This document shows, in pieces, positions 47,231 through 56,524 of a stretch of 64,000 nucleotides of DNA. A program made the position numbers and the translations under genes. Source of the DNA: Glaciecola blandensis (lineage in GTDB: Bacteria > Pseudomonadota > Gammaproteobacteria > Enterobacterales > Alteromonadaceae); assembly GCF_031846165.1 (NCBI RefSeq), contig NZ_JAVRIE010000003.1, positions 310,001 to 374,000 of the forward strand. Direction: 5' to 3'. How positions within the stretch are numbered: position 1 is the stretch's first letter; each line of letters starts with the position of its first letter. The notes below the pieces were generated by a model. The model saw only the letters and a list, made by a program, of their open reading frames with translations, was not told the origin of the DNA and ran no database searches.

Positions 47231-47345
47231 TACAACTCAACGATGGCCAATGTCGTACAAGTCTTGTATCCGACTACTGACTCAGTGGTGTAGACATGTG
47301 TGAGGCAGGTACATTGATTGGACCATAACTAAAAGGAGCTACAAC

Positions 47346-47540
47346 ATGCTTATCTTGACTAGACGCGTAGGGGAAACTTTAATGGTGGGTGATAACGTCA
47401 CTGTTACCGTTTTAGGCGTCAAAGGAAATCAAGTTAGAATTGGTGTCAATGCACCAAAGGAAGTTTCAGTTCATAGGGAAGAGATTTATATGAGAATACA
47501 AGCGGAAAAGGGAAATCAGGCTGCGCCAGGTAACTCTTAA
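47346..47540 (+). CDS. csrA: Carbon storage regulator CsrA
   Basis: CsrA is a small dimeric RNA-binding protein that controls translation of metabolic, motility and biofilm genes through GGA sites. The 64-residue product begins MLILTRRVGETLMVGD and contains the RNA-contacting VSVHREEIY. Its own leader has AAGGAGC just before the ATG, a GGA that could allow autoregulation as in E. coli (inference). Terminator follows at 47584. Confidence 0.97.
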   Translation: MLILTRRVGETLMVGDNVTVTVLGVKGNQVRIGVNAPKEVSVHREEIYMRIQAEKGNQAAPGNS

Positions 47541-47583
47541 TATTCGTGTATTTTCATTTTCTTACTAGCAATAGTAAGGATAG

Positions 47584-47609
47584 AAAACTCAGGTCATTCT
47601 GAGTTTTTT
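47584..47609 (+). terminator. Terminator after csrA
   Basis: AACTCAG-GTCATT-CTGAGTT (47586-47605) followed by a run of T. It closes the csrA transcript before the tRNA cluster. Confidence 0.88.
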
Positions 47610-47693
47610 ACTTTTTGTCGGAAGAAAAAAACGGCCAATTGGTCAAAAAACTGACAAACGAATAGTAATAGTAAATTAGTTGCCAAAAAAGCA

Positions 47694-47721
47694 TTGACTT
47701 ATACTATCGATTCAGTAAACT
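47694..47721 (+). promoter_or_regulatory. Promoter of the tRNA cluster
   Basis: -35 TTGACT (47694-47699), 16-bp spacer, -10 TAAACT (47716-47721), then a GC-rich discriminator TCCGCCCC. This is typical of stable-RNA promoters under stringent control. The tRNA-Ser gene begins 15 bp later. Confidence 0.75.
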
Positions 47722-47736
47722 TCCGCCCCACATTTA

Positions 47737-47829
47737 GGAGAGGTGGCCGAGTGGCTGAAGGCGCTCCCCTGCTAAGGGAGTATAGGGTTTATAGCCCTAT
47801 CGAGGGTTCGAATCCCTCTCTCTCCGCCA
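47737..47829 (+). tRNA. tRNA-Ser (anticodon GCU)
   Basis: A 93-nt gene with encoded CCA. The acceptor is GGAGAGG paired with the 3' CTCTCC side; the anticodon stem CTCCC/GGGAG (47764-47780) carries loop CTGCTAA with GCT at 47771-47773. It has the long variable arm expected of serine tRNAs and a T arm with GGTTCGAATCC. It decodes AGC/AGU. The position after csrA matches the serV region of E. coli. Confidence 0.97.
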
Positions 47830-47952
47830 TTTAAAACATGGTAGAATGAAGCGATAGATAACGTTGAACTTTTAACGAAATTTAAAGCTTGGAAAGATTG
47901 ATAAAGACTTAACCGTTTTTATCAAAATGAGACGAAACGATTGTTTCACTAC

Positions 47953-48029
47953 GCGCATGTAGCTCAGCTGGATAGAGTACCTGGCTACGAACCAGGCGGT
48001 CGGAGGTTCGAATCCTTCCATGCGCGCCA
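47953..48029 (+). tRNA. tRNA-Arg (anticodon ACG), copy 1
   Basis: A 77-nt gene with acceptor GCGCATG paired to CATGCGC, anticodon stem CCTGG/CCAGG, loop CTACGAA with ACG at 47987-47989, GGTTCGAATCC T arm and encoded CCA. The A34 would be edited to inosine to read CGU/CGC/CGA. Confidence 0.97.
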
Positions 48030-48052
48030 TACATGTAAGAATATGAGTTTAC

Positions 48053-48129
48053 GCGCATGTAGCTCAGCTGGATAGAGTACCTGGCTACGAACCAGGCGGT
48101 CGGAGGTTCGAATCCTTCCATGCGCGCCA
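48053..48129 (+). tRNA. tRNA-Arg (anticodon ACG), copy 2
   Basis: Identical in all 77 bases to the copy exactly 100 bp upstream, with CCA encoded. The spacer (48030-48052) is not duplicated upstream of copy 1, so only the gene body is conserved. Same transcript, ended by the hairpin at 48151. Confidence 0.97.
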
Positions 48130-48150
48130 TGTTAGCCGAAAGGCAAGTAA

Positions 48151-48182
48151 ATGCCCTGCACAAAGTGTGGGGCATTTTTTTT
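48151..48182 (+). terminator. Terminator of the tRNA cluster
   Basis: ATGCCCTGCAC-AAA-GTGTGGGGCAT forms an 11-bp stem including two G-U pairs, followed by eight T. Confidence 0.92.
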
Positions 48183-48415
48183 GCTTTTGAAAAAGTCTTT
48201 CTATGACGATTCTTGAAATGCTTTAGCTTTTCTAAAAAAGCAGGCTTCTTGTTAAAAATTCGTAAAAAATGCATAAAAATAGAACATACATCATCAATAA
48301 TGCATAATTATCGTAATCTTATGCAACCTACATCAGGTTTTCGATTGTATTTTCAGGCTCTCCATGCTATTTATCCTAGCCAGTTTTTGAAAGCGCACTT
48401 AAAAAAGGAATAGTG

Positions 48416-48676
48416 ATGGTTGAACAGTTAACGGAAGCCGGCATTTTGCTCGGGGTTGGTATGTCTGTTGTATTTACATTTTTAACTCTGTTGATTGTTG
48501 GTATTCATGCTATTGCTTGGTTTTGCCGAACATTTCCATCACCAGAGCAAACACCCGATATAAGACCGCAACAAACACAGAATAATAATAAGAAAGCATC
48601 ATCGACAGTCAGTCCTGAAATTGCAGCTGCTATTACCGCTGCCGTTCATACACACAGACACACGACTTCAAAATAA
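48416..48676 (+). CDS. oadG: Oxaloacetate decarboxylase gamma subunit OadG
   Basis: OadG is the small membrane subunit that holds the alpha and beta subunits of the Na+-pumping decarboxylase together. The 86-residue product has one N-terminal membrane helix (LLGVGMSVVFTFLTLLIVGI, split here by a Gly) and a polar Gln/Asn-rich stalk. It ends in SPEIAAAITAAVHTHR, the conserved tail that contacts OadA and contributes metal-binding His. I use ATG 48416 behind AAAGGA; GTG 48413 is the in-frame alternative. oadA follows after 13 bp. Confidence 0.93.
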   Translation: MVEQLTEAGILLGVGMSVVFTFLTLLIVGIHAIAWFCRTFPSPEQTPDIRPQQTQNNNKKASSTVSPEIAAAITAAVHTHRHTTSK

Positions 48677-48689
48677 CAAGGAACGCCAT

Positions 48690-50477
48690 ATGTCCAATTC
48701 ACTCGGTATTACAGAACTGGTCCTTCGTGACGCGCATCAATCTTTACTCGCCACCAGAATGCGTTTAGAGGATATGCTACCCATCGCTGAGAAACTAGAT
48801 AACGTTGGTTATTGGTCAGTTGAGTCCTGGGGTGGTGCAACATTTGATGCTTGTATTCGCTACTTGGGTGAAGATCCTTGGGAGCGTATCCGTGCTTTAA
48901 AAAAGGCGATGCCTAAAACAAAACAACAAATGCTTCTTCGTGGCCAAAATTTACTAGGTTATCGCCACTATGCGGATGATGTTGTTGAAAAGTTCGTAGA
49001 ACGTGCTCACACCAATGGTGTAGACGTATTTCGTATTTTTGACGCGATGAATGATGTGCGCAACCTTGAAACTGCGGTTAAGTCGGCTATAAAGGTTGGT
49101 GCTCACGCGCAAGGGACAATTTCTTATACTGTCAGCCCCGTTCACAATCTCCAGCTCTGGCTAGATATGGCTAAAAAGCTAGAGGATATGGGGGTGCACT
49201 CTATCTGTATCAAAGATATGGCAGGCCTACTGAAGCCTTACGATTGCGAGGCTTTGATTAAAGGCTTAAAAGAGACAGTACAGGTGCCGATTGCAATGCA
49301 ATGTCATGCAACCACTGGTTTAAGCACGGCGACTTATCAGAAAGCAGTGGATGCAGGTATCGATATGTTAGATACCGCGGTGTCATCAATGAGTATGACT
49401 TATGGCCATACCGCAACCGAGACAATGGTATCTATCGTTGAAGGCACAGAGAGAGACACGGGTTTAGATATCGAAGGCTTAGCTGATATCTCTGCTTATT
49501 TTCGAGAGGTTCGGAAGAAATATGCACAGTTTGAAGGCTCTTTAAAAGGAGTTGATGCAAGAATACTGATTGCTCAGGTCCCGGGCGGTATGCTGACAAA
49601 TATGGAAAGTCAGTTAAAAGAACAGGGCGCTGAAGACAAATTTGATGAGGTGTTGCTAGAAATTCCAAGAGTGAGAGAAGATCTTGGCTTTATTCCTCTA
49701 GTCACACCGACCTCACAAATTGTTGGCACCCAAGCCGTACTCAACGTTCTAACAGGCGAGCGCTACAAAAGCATCACCAAAGAGACGGCAGGTGTGCTTA
49801 AGGGCGAATATGGTGCGACAGCCGCGCCAGTCAACAAAGAATTGCAAGAACGCGTGCTTGAGGGCGGTAAACCTATTACATGTCGCCCAGCGGATGTAAT
49901 TGAACCTGAACTTGAAAAGTTAGAAGCGGAATTAGATGAACTTACTGAGAAAAAGTCTCTTCGTATAGCAAAAGATAAAGTTGACGATGTATTAACTTAT
50001 GCTTTATTTCCACAAATTGGCTTGAAGTTTATTGAAAATCGCGACAACCCAAGCGCCTTCGAACCAGTTCCGGCAGATACTAAAAGCGTTGTGGAAGCGA
50101 AAGATGTTGAAGCTTTGGCTGGCGATGCAAAAGCGTATCAAGTTCGCGTTGAAGGAAAGGTTTATGATGTTGAAGTGGCTGAGAGTGGCGAGGTTAAACA
50201 TATATCTTCAGCAGCTTCAGCCAGCCCATCAGTATCTGAAGCTCAGTCATTGCCATCTGGTGCAAGCACTGATGTCGCTGCGCCCTTGTCTGGTAATATC
50301 TTCAAAATAAATGTGCAGGAAGGCGCCACAGTTAACGAAGGCGATGTGATTTTGATATTGGAAGCAATGAAAATGGAGACCGAAGTCAGAAGCTCTGTTT
50401 CAGGTGTTGTCCAACAACTTTTAGTAAAAGACGGTGATGCAGTGCAAGCGGGCCAAACAATGATGGTAATTGGGTAA
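48690..50477 (+). CDS. oadA: Oxaloacetate decarboxylase alpha subunit OadA
   Basis: OadA transfers the carboxyl group of oxaloacetate to biotin. From ATG 48690 (behind CAAGGAA) it is 595 residues: a carboxyltransferase barrel (LVLRDAHQSLLATRMR; QCHATTGLSTATY with metal-binding His), the conserved C-terminal carboxylase domain, an Ala/Ser linker and a biotinyl domain with the acceptor Lys K561 in EAMKMETEV. In the complex, decarboxylation of carboxybiotin on OadB drives Na+ out of the cell. The gene is complete and normal. Confidence 0.96.
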   Translation: MSNSLGITELVLRDAHQSLLATRMRLEDMLPIAEKLDNVGYWSVESWGGATFDACIRYLGEDPWERIRALKKAMPKTKQQMLLRGQNLLGYRHYADDVVEKFVERAHTNGVDVFRIFDAMNDVRNLETAVKSAIKVGAHAQGTISYTVSPVHNLQLWLDMAKKLEDMGVHSICIKDMAGLLKPYDCEALIKGLKETVQVPIAMQCHATTGLSTATYQKAVDAGIDMLDTAVSSMSMTYGHTATETMVSIVEGTERDTGLDIEGLADISAYFREVRKKYAQFEGSLKGVDARILIAQVPGGMLTNMESQLKEQGAEDKFDEVLLEIPRVREDLGFIPLVTPTSQIVGTQAVLNVLTGERYKSITKETAGVLKGEYGATAAPVNKELQERVLEGGKPITCRPADVIEPELEKLEAELDELTEKKSLRIAKDKVDDVLTYALFPQIGLKFIENRDNPSAFEPVPADTKSVVEAKDVEALAGDAKAYQVRVEGKVYDVEVAESGEVKHISSAASASPSVSEAQSLPSGASTDVAAPLSGNIFKINVQEGATVNEGDVILILEAMKMETEVRSSVSGVVQQLLVKDGDAVQAGQTMMVIG

Positions 50478-50481
50478 GCAC

Positions 50482-51615
50482 ATGGATAAGTTTCTAATTC
50501 TTTGGGAAAGTACATCTTTACCCCATTTCGAAGTGGGTCAAATAGTCATGATGCTTGTAGGCTTCGGTTTACTCTATCTCGCTATAGTACGTAAGTTTGA
50601 GCCACTTTTATTGCTACCTATAGGCTTTGGTGCCCTGCTTACTAATATCCCTTTAGCGGGCTTTAGCGAAGCAGGAGGCATCCTTCATTATATTTACTAT
50701 ATTGGAGTCGATACAGGCGTTTTTCCGCTCCTTATATTCATGGGCGTCGGAGCAATGACTGATTTCAGCGCATTAATTGCTAATCCTCGCATGCTGCTGT
50801 TGGGAGCTGCCGCTCAATTTGGTATTTTCGCTACTCTATTTGGCGCCATACTATTGAATGGCTTGCCTGGCTTTGATTTTACCCTGCAAGATGCATCAGC
50901 GATCGCCATTATTGGCGGGGCAGATGGACCCACCGCCATATTTTTGGCATCTAAGCTGGCACCTGAGTTACTTGGTGCTATCGCCGTTGCTGCTTATTCA
51001 TATATGGCATTAGTGCCGATTATTCAGCCGCCAATAATGAAGGCTTTGACGACGCCAGAAGAGCGTAAGCTAAGCATGGCTCAGCTAAGGGTTGTATCAA
51101 GAAAAGAAAAAATCCTATTTCCGCTGGCAGTGCTAGTGCTCACATTGATTTTCTTGCCTTCAGCAACGCCCCTAGTCGGCATGTTCTGTTTTGGTAATCT
51201 TTTAAAAGAGTGTGGTGTGGTTGACCGTTTAAGCAATACCGCACAAAACGAATTGATTAATATTGTTACGATCTTTTTGGGTTTGGCTGTTGGTTCAAAG
51301 CTAAGTGCCGATCAGTTTTTAACATATGAAACACTGGGTATTTTAGCGCTAGGCGCTGTTGCATTTTCTATTGGAACAGCTGCGGGCGTGCTAATGGCTA
51401 AACTAATGAACAAGTTCAGCAAAGACAATATTAATCCGCTCGTCGGTGCTGCTGGCGTCTCAGCGGTGCCAATGGCCGCTAGGGTAGTGAATAAAGTAGG
51501 TTTAGAAGCAAATCCGCATAATTTCTTACTGATGCATGCCATGGGGCCAAACGTTGCCGGTGTACTTGGTTCTGCCGTTGCTGCGGGGATTTTGTTGGCG
51601 TTGGTTGGGCCTTGA
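50482..51615 (+). CDS. oadB: Oxaloacetate decarboxylase beta subunit OadB (Na+ pump)
   Basis: OadB is the integral-membrane Na+-translocating carboxybiotin decarboxylase. The 377-residue product has many helices and the conserved GGADGPTAIF motif with the Na+-coupling Asp, plus GAAGVSAVPMAARV and HAMGPNVAGVLGSAVAAG. It starts at ATG 50482, four bases after the oadA stop. The oadGAB order and a sodium pump suit a marine organism. The terminator at 51665 ends the operon. Confidence 0.96.
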   Translation: MDKFLILWESTSLPHFEVGQIVMMLVGFGLLYLAIVRKFEPLLLLPIGFGALLTNIPLAGFSEAGGILHYIYYIGVDTGVFPLLIFMGVGAMTDFSALIANPRMLLLGAAAQFGIFATLFGAILLNGLPGFDFTLQDASAIAIIGGADGPTAIFLASKLAPELLGAIAVAAYSYMALVPIIQPPIMKALTTPEERKLSMAQLRVVSRKEKILFPLAVLVLTLIFLPSATPLVGMFCFGNLLKECGVVDRLSNTAQNELINIVTIFLGLAVGSKLSADQFLTYETLGILALGAVAFSIGTAAGVLMAKLMNKFSKDNINPLVGAAGVSAVPMAARVVNKVGLEANPHNFLLMHAMGPNVAGVLGSAVAAGILLALVGP

Positions 51616-51664
51616 ATTAGCTGAAAAATTTTGGCTTTAAATAAGCCGTTTACATCCAATACAG

Positions 51665-51708
51665 AAAGCCAAATGCATAGATATTTTCTATTTTTTTGGC
51701 TTTTTTTT
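51665..51708 (+). terminator. Terminator after oadB
   Basis: AAAGCCAAA (51665-51673) pairs with TTTGGCTTT (51695-51703) around an inner ATAGA/TCTAT hairpin, and runs into eight T. Confidence 0.8.
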
Positions 51709-51903
51709 CATTCATTAACCTCTTAAGTCGCTGAATTTTATTGTAAATGTGACAGTGTAATCTGCCGTCGATGTACACTTAATTTCTGGTCCGCTTCTTG
51801 CTACCTCCCTCAAAGTAAAATAATTCAAATCCATACCGTCAAAAAACTGTGGCTTCAATCAGCGCATGTGCGGAATGAGAAGACTCACTTTGAGGAAAAG
51901 AAC

Positions 51904-52980
51904 ATGAATCAGAAATCAAGATCTATTAACACCCTATTTATTTCAGTGTTGAGCGCTCTCTCATTGTCTGCTTGTAGTTCGCTACCCTTCATGGCAGACG
52001 GTGAGTCAGAAATAAATACGGCGAGCGTTAATGAGTTTTCTCAGTTTAATCAGCCAAGTAATAATGATTCTTTAAAACGTGAAGTAGAAGACTTTAAGTC
52101 GATGAAAGAAAGCCTATCTCGTTTGGTTGCACTTGAGTCAGACCTCAATTTTTTACTTGAAGAGATGAGTCGATTCAATGAGAAGAGCCCTGTCATTTAT
52201 GATGAAGCGTCTATTCCCCTCGCTCAAAATAATGCAAGTGCTTCAAGCTTTCAAGCGAAAGACACTGTTGTTTTTTCTTCCGAAGGAAGAAATGTTACAT
52301 CGAACAATAATCGAGAGCGCCAAGTCGGCGGGGGAAACGAGAGATGGGCTTCTGAATCAGGCGAAATGAATAACTTAGGTATTGCGAGAAAAAATCAAAA
52401 TGATTTACGTAGTACAAATTCAGGCGTATCTACTCAAGGAGTGAATACTGCAAAATTTGAGTCGTCACGCAATGTAGAGCTTGCACCAGCCACTCCCATT
52501 ATGCAAATGCCAGCGGCTTTAACGAGGGCAGATCAGCAAAAGACAGCAGTATCCATGGATAAATTTAAGCAGGACAATGTTGCTCCGAACGCTCAGGTGC
52601 AGGGAGGTTTACCAAGAGAACGCAATGCCAAAGCAGACATGAGTAAATTTTCAACTGATCCGAGTCAAATTGTTGGTGAGGTAGGGAGTTGTATGGAATG
52701 GAAATCGGATAAAAACAAAACATATGCCCTGCATTTAGCGTCTTACACCAGTCGCACTGCAGCGGAAAGTGGTTGGAATAAGCTTGATCAGAAATATCAA
52801 GACTTGTGGTGTGATACGCCAGCAAGCTTAGCGAAAGTTGTAGTGAAAGGTACTGAGTATCTCAGTTTGCGTGTTGGTGGCTATGACTCAAGAGACAAAG
52901 TATTAGAGCTTTGTTCTGAGATAAAGCAGCGCGGGGATTATTGTGCCGTTAGCACTGCTGTTGGCGAAAGAATTCAATAA
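51904..52980 (+). CDS. SPOR-domain lipoprotein of the usher locus
   Basis: From ATG 51904 (behind GAGGAAAAG) the 358-residue product has a lipoprotein signal (LSLSAC lipobox), a predicted coiled segment (about 45-80), a long Asn/Ser/Gln-rich disordered middle and a C-terminal SPOR-like domain (about 272-352: TYALHLASYTSRTAAESGW; YLSLRVGGYDSRDKVLELC) with cysteines placed as in disulfide-bonded SPOR domains. SPOR domains bind bare glycan strands of peptidoglycan. It is the first gene of the usher locus, 25 bp before the usher, suggesting a periplasmic anchor or alignment factor for the secreted fibre. No named family beyond SPOR. Confidence 0.75.
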   Translation: MNQKSRSINTLFISVLSALSLSACSSLPFMADGESEINTASVNEFSQFNQPSNNDSLKREVEDFKSMKESLSRLVALESDLNFLLEEMSRFNEKSPVIYDEASIPLAQNNASASSFQAKDTVVFSSEGRNVTSNNNRERQVGGGNERWASESGEMNNLGIARKNQNDLRSTNSGVSTQGVNTAKFESSRNVELAPATPIMQMPAALTRADQQKTAVSMDKFKQDNVAPNAQVQGGLPRERNAKADMSKFSTDPSQIVGEVGSCMEWKSDKNKTYALHLASYTSRTAAESGWNKLDQKYQDLWCDTPASLAKVVVKGTEYLSLRVGGYDSRDKVLELCSEIKQRGDYCAVSTAVGERIQ

Positions 52981-53005
52981 AGCATAGAAGAACAGAGATA
53001 ATCCT

Positions 53006-55963
53006 GTGATTAAACTAAACCTCATCACTTCAGCATTACTGTTCACTCTAGTTAGTGTTAGTGGTGATGTCTACGGACAGCAAACTTATGATGCTGAAGG
53101 CAACTTAATTGGGAGTTCAACTAAAGAGGTTGCACTGGCAACATTATCCGAACGTTTTGAAATTGGTGAAGAGCTAATCGTTACAATTAGGGTTGGTTCA
53201 CTGAACTACGGTGAGGTTTTTGCTGTGGTAACAGGCCAAGGGTTATTTGTTAACCCTGAAGAAGTAATCAACGTAATGAATTTTCCAATCACAAGAGTAA
53301 ATTCAGAACAGCGACTCGAATTGAAGGGCTGGTACATATCTGAAAACAGGACGTTTGACTTAATATTATACAATGAAGTGCAAGGCAGCAACGCCGGAGA
53401 GCTTGTAAGGTCTGAAAACAAGACATACATAAGCTCACAAAACGTGCAAAGCTTTAACAATGAAGTTTTGATGGATTTTGACTTAGTCGCTTCTTGGTTT
53501 GGCCTGTCTCTTACTTTTGAGAGTGAAAGTTTATCAGTTAACGCTAAAGCTAGTATCCCTTTGCCAGCACAAGAAAAGCTGAAGCGAGAAGAAACAAATG
53601 TAAATTCAAGAGAACACCTTACTATTAAATACCCGAACTTTGATTTCGGCTACTTTGAACGCTCTCATCAAATGTTTGATGCAAACCTCACATCAATATA
53701 CAGGGACGATGATTTCAATAGTTTTTATAGCGTTGTGGGTATCCAAGATATTGCAGGCTTCTCGACTCGATTTTTTGTACGTGGCGATGACACTGATATT
53801 TTTCAGTCGGCAAATGTTAATTTCAAACAACAGTCCTTAAATGAGGATCTGCTCGGTCCTTTAAATGCATCCACCTTTCAATTCGGCGATGTTCGACCTA
53901 CTCGAGTGAGCGGAGTGACAGGCTCTGAGTCGATTGGCGTAAATATCAGTAACCAGAAGCTAGGACAACCTTTTGACTTTGAGTTTACAAATATTACGGG
54001 CATTATTCAGGATGGATGGGATGTAGAGTTATATCAAAACGGTGTACTGACAAGAAAAGAGCTTAATACCAGTGGAGGACAATACGAGTTTCTCGATATA
54101 CCACTTTTTGCTAACCTGAATACGTTCGATGTAGTTAAATATGGTCCACAAGGACAGATACAACGAGAACGTTATGAGCGTAATTTGGACGCCGATATAT
54201 TCAACCCGAAACTTCGTTATAATGTGTCCTTAACTCAAGCAAATACTACATTGTTGAACGATTCTTCCTCAACTGGTGAAGAACAAGATCTGTTTCTATC
54301 AGGTGCATACTCTTATTCATTTCTAGGGTGGTTATCAACACGCTTTTCACATAACATCAACCTGTCCGATTCAAGCGGTCTGTATTCTATTGGAGCCACG
54401 GCAAGAATAAGTCCTAGAGTTTTATCTAGTGTCGCATTGAGCACATCGGGCAGCGATACTCACACTGTTTCAGCGTCATTGCAATCAAGGTTATTTGATC
54501 AATTCCTGAATGTAAGTGCTAGTAGCGCATTTGGAGACGGGGAAAGCCAAACTGATAATTTAGCATTGAGAATGAGTGGTAACCTCTACACAGGAGACCT
54601 TTTTCGGGTATCTTATGCCAATATTGTCTCGGGGTCTTGGCTACAGAACAATGATTCCTCTCTTAATCTGAACAACACCCTGACTTTATCTTCTCGTTAT
54701 GGCTTTCTGAGTCACGATTTCGGTTATCAGGAAACCAAAGTAGGCGATGAACGAAACACATCAAAACAAGGGGGAGTTACCTTTAGTACGACTACCGGTA
54801 ATGTTTTTACCCGTCTTAACGCTAGATATAGTATCGATGAGGTCACAGGACTTGACTGGAAAAGTGCAGAAGCCTCAATAAATTATGAGTTTTATAATAA
54901 TCTCTCAACCAGGTTTAAAGTAAATAGAGAATTTGAGACTGGATTGAATGCTTATCAGTGGAGTCTTCAGTGGCAACAGCCAACTTATGCAATTTTTAGC
55001 AGTTTGTCGCACAATTCAAACGACGATATGGCCATATCATTGAACGCCCGCTTCAGTATGTCTGAGGCGCCATTTGGAAGAGGCTATGTCGCCAGTAGTT
55101 TGCCTTTAACATCGAACGGACTGGTCGCAGTAAGGCTTTACGAAGATGTAAATCAGAACTTTGTATTTGACTCCGAAGATAAGGTGCTGCCGAGGGTAAA
55201 AGTGGCTGCTGATCAGTTGTCACGTTTTGCTGAAAGTGATGAGTTTGGCATTGCTATACTAGATGGAGTCCCTTCATTTAGAAAAACAGATTTGAGTGTG
55301 GATTTAGAGTCGCTAGAAGACCCGTACTTACTGCAATCGACTGAAAATACCTCATTGACACCTCGTGAGGGCTTGCTGACCCTAATCAACTATCCATTTG
55401 TGCAAGGTATTGAATTTGAGGGAGAGCTGAAAGTTTACGACGGAGCTGGAGATGCGAAAGCACTGCGTAATGCGCCAATCGATATTTTTAGAAGTAACGG
55501 CGAGTTCGTTAAAACGATTAAGAGTGAATATGATGGGTATTTCTATTCTGATGTCTTGTTTCCTGACACTTACTCTTTAAGAGTGTCTACAGAGTTTTTA
55601 GATGAAAATGAGCTCACAGCGGACTACTCATTTAGGGTTGATGCAAGGAAAGCTGGTTCATTTATTCCTGATGTTCAACTAAACATGCGAAAACTACCAT
55701 ACAAGACCCAATACCAGGCATTTATAGGCGAGTTTTCAATAAAAAATGCGGCCAAGGCATACCTTAAAATAGTTCAACAGAAATTTAAACAGCAAAACAT
55801 TCGCTTTACACTTCATGAAGCAAAAAACGAGGGTAAATATGTTATCGGCGTTGGTATTTTTGACAGTGCAGAACGAGCAAGCTCTTTCTGTGAGCAGCAA
55901 AGGGTGATACTTCCTACTTGTTCGGTTCGGAAGGATCGTTTTAAAGTAGGTAACAATATATGA
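53006..55963 (+). CDS. Outer-membrane usher-like protein with C-terminal SPOR-like domain
   Basis: A 985-residue outer-membrane protein with a signal peptide (to about residue 24, VYGQ), a small N-terminal domain, and a plug/E-set-like section with GWDVELYQNGVLTRKEL and YEFLDIPLFANLNTFDVVKYG. A long run of amphipathic strands typical of an usher barrel follows (about 400-690). Then comes an SdrB/carboxypeptidase-regulatory-like domain (VRLYEDVNQNFVFDSEDK) and a final SPOR-like domain from about 899 (YQAFIGEFSIKNAAKAYLKI; GVGIFDSAERASSFC). It is not a classical PapC/FimD usher; the usher role is inferred from barrel architecture and neighbouring chaperone and pilin genes. GTG start at 53006. 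The stop overlaps the next gene as ATGA. Confidence 0.75.
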   Translation: MIKLNLITSALLFTLVSVSGDVYGQQTYDAEGNLIGSSTKEVALATLSERFEIGEELIVTIRVGSLNYGEVFAVVTGQGLFVNPEEVINVMNFPITRVNSEQRLELKGWYISENRTFDLILYNEVQGSNAGELVRSENKTYISSQNVQSFNNEVLMDFDLVASWFGLSLTFESESLSVNAKASIPLPAQEKLKREETNVNSREHLTIKYPNFDFGYFERSHQMFDANLTSIYRDDDFNSFYSVVGIQDIAGFSTRFFVRGDDTDIFQSANVNFKQQSLNEDLLGPLNASTFQFGDVRPTRVSGVTGSESIGVNISNQKLGQPFDFEFTNITGIIQDGWDVELYQNGVLTRKELNTSGGQYEFLDIPLFANLNTFDVVKYGPQGQIQRERYERNLDADIFNPKLRYNVSLTQANTTLLNDSSSTGEEQDLFLSGAYSYSFLGWLSTRFSHNINLSDSSGLYSIGATARISPRVLSSVALSTSGSDTHTVSASLQSRLFDQFLNVSASSAFGDGESQTDNLALRMSGNLYTGDLFRVSYANIVSGSWLQNNDSSLNLNNTLTLSSRYGFLSHDFGYQETKVGDERNTSKQGGVTFSTTTGNVFTRLNARYSIDEVTGLDWKSAEASINYEFYNNLSTRFKVNREFETGLNAYQWSLQWQQPTYAIFSSLSHNSNDDMAISLNARFSMSEAPFGRGYVASSLPLTSNGLVAVRLYEDVNQNFVFDSEDKVLPRVKVAADQLSRFAESDEFGIAILDGVPSFRKTDLSVDLESLEDPYLLQSTENTSLTPREGLLTLINYPFVQGIEFEGELKVYDGAGDAKALRNAPIDIFRSNGEFVKTIKSEYDGYFYSDVLFPDTYSLRVSTEFLDENELTADYSFRVDARKAGSFIPDVQLNMRKLPYKTQYQAFIGEFSIKNAAKAYLKIVQQKFKQQNIRFTLHEAKNEGKYVIGVGIFDSAERASSFCEQQRVILPTCSVRKDRFKVGNNI

Positions 55964-56502
55964 GCATTAATATGAGTATGAAGTTCGATTGTCTGAAACC
56001 ATTCCGATATTTTTTAAGAGCAAAAGGCATCAGGGTATTTTTTCAAGCGTTAAGTCTATTGACGCTTGCTGTTAGCCCTTGGCAAAAACTATATGCTCAA
56101 ACAGTTGAAGAGATTCAGGCGCTTGACCTTGGCACTGTAGCTGTATTAGACAACTCTACGGTAGGTACCATTGAAATAGATCTCGACTCGTTCACTAGAA
56201 CGAGTGGAGGAGTGAGACTTTTACAAGTTGGTCAGCCCGCTATTATGCGGGCTCAAGGCTTTGATCCAGAGCGCCGGCTATATATCACCGTTCAGGCGAA
56301 CCAGGGTGGGACTGTCACCGATCAGGTTTCGCAGGAACAGTTTGTTGTGCAAAGATATGATGCAGAAGAGTTCGTAATTACAGATGAAAGTGGAAATGTC
56401 GACTTTGTCGTTGGAGGTGTATTTGCCACGTCTGGATCGGGGGGAACAAATTTTAGAGATACTGTTTTTAGAGCGCAATACACAGTAACGGTTAATTATT
56501 AG
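55960..56502 (+). CDS. DUF4402-type minor pilin or tip protein
   Basis: A 180-residue secreted protein. It has a basic N-terminus and long signal peptide (FFQALSLLTLAVSP, cleavage after LYAQ near 47), then an all-beta domain beginning EIQALDLGTVAVLDNSTVGTI and closing with the strand YTVTVNY. The pattern 'GTV..., Gly-rich strands, terminal TV(N/S)Y' matches the larger DUF4402 protein at 57533 and is what a donor-strand-exchanged pilin would need. The start overlaps the usher stop (ATGA), so dosage is coupled to the usher. Which end of the fibre it occupies is unknown. Confidence 0.65.
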   Translation: MSINMSMKFDCLKPFRYFLRAKGIRVFFQALSLLTLAVSPWQKLYAQTVEEIQALDLGTVAVLDNSTVGTIEIDLDSFTRTSGGVRLLQVGQPAIMRAQGFDPERRLYITVQANQGGTVTDQVSQEQFVVQRYDAEEFVITDESGNVDFVVGGVFATSGSGGTNFRDTVFRAQYTVTVNY

Positions 56503-56524
56503 TAGTAGGAAGGAAGAAAAGAAA

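Noticed and set aside
51616..51660. GGCTT/AAGCC hairpin right after oadB as terminator
   Set aside because: Only a 5-bp stem and no T tract; the long hairpin at 51665-51708 is the better candidate.
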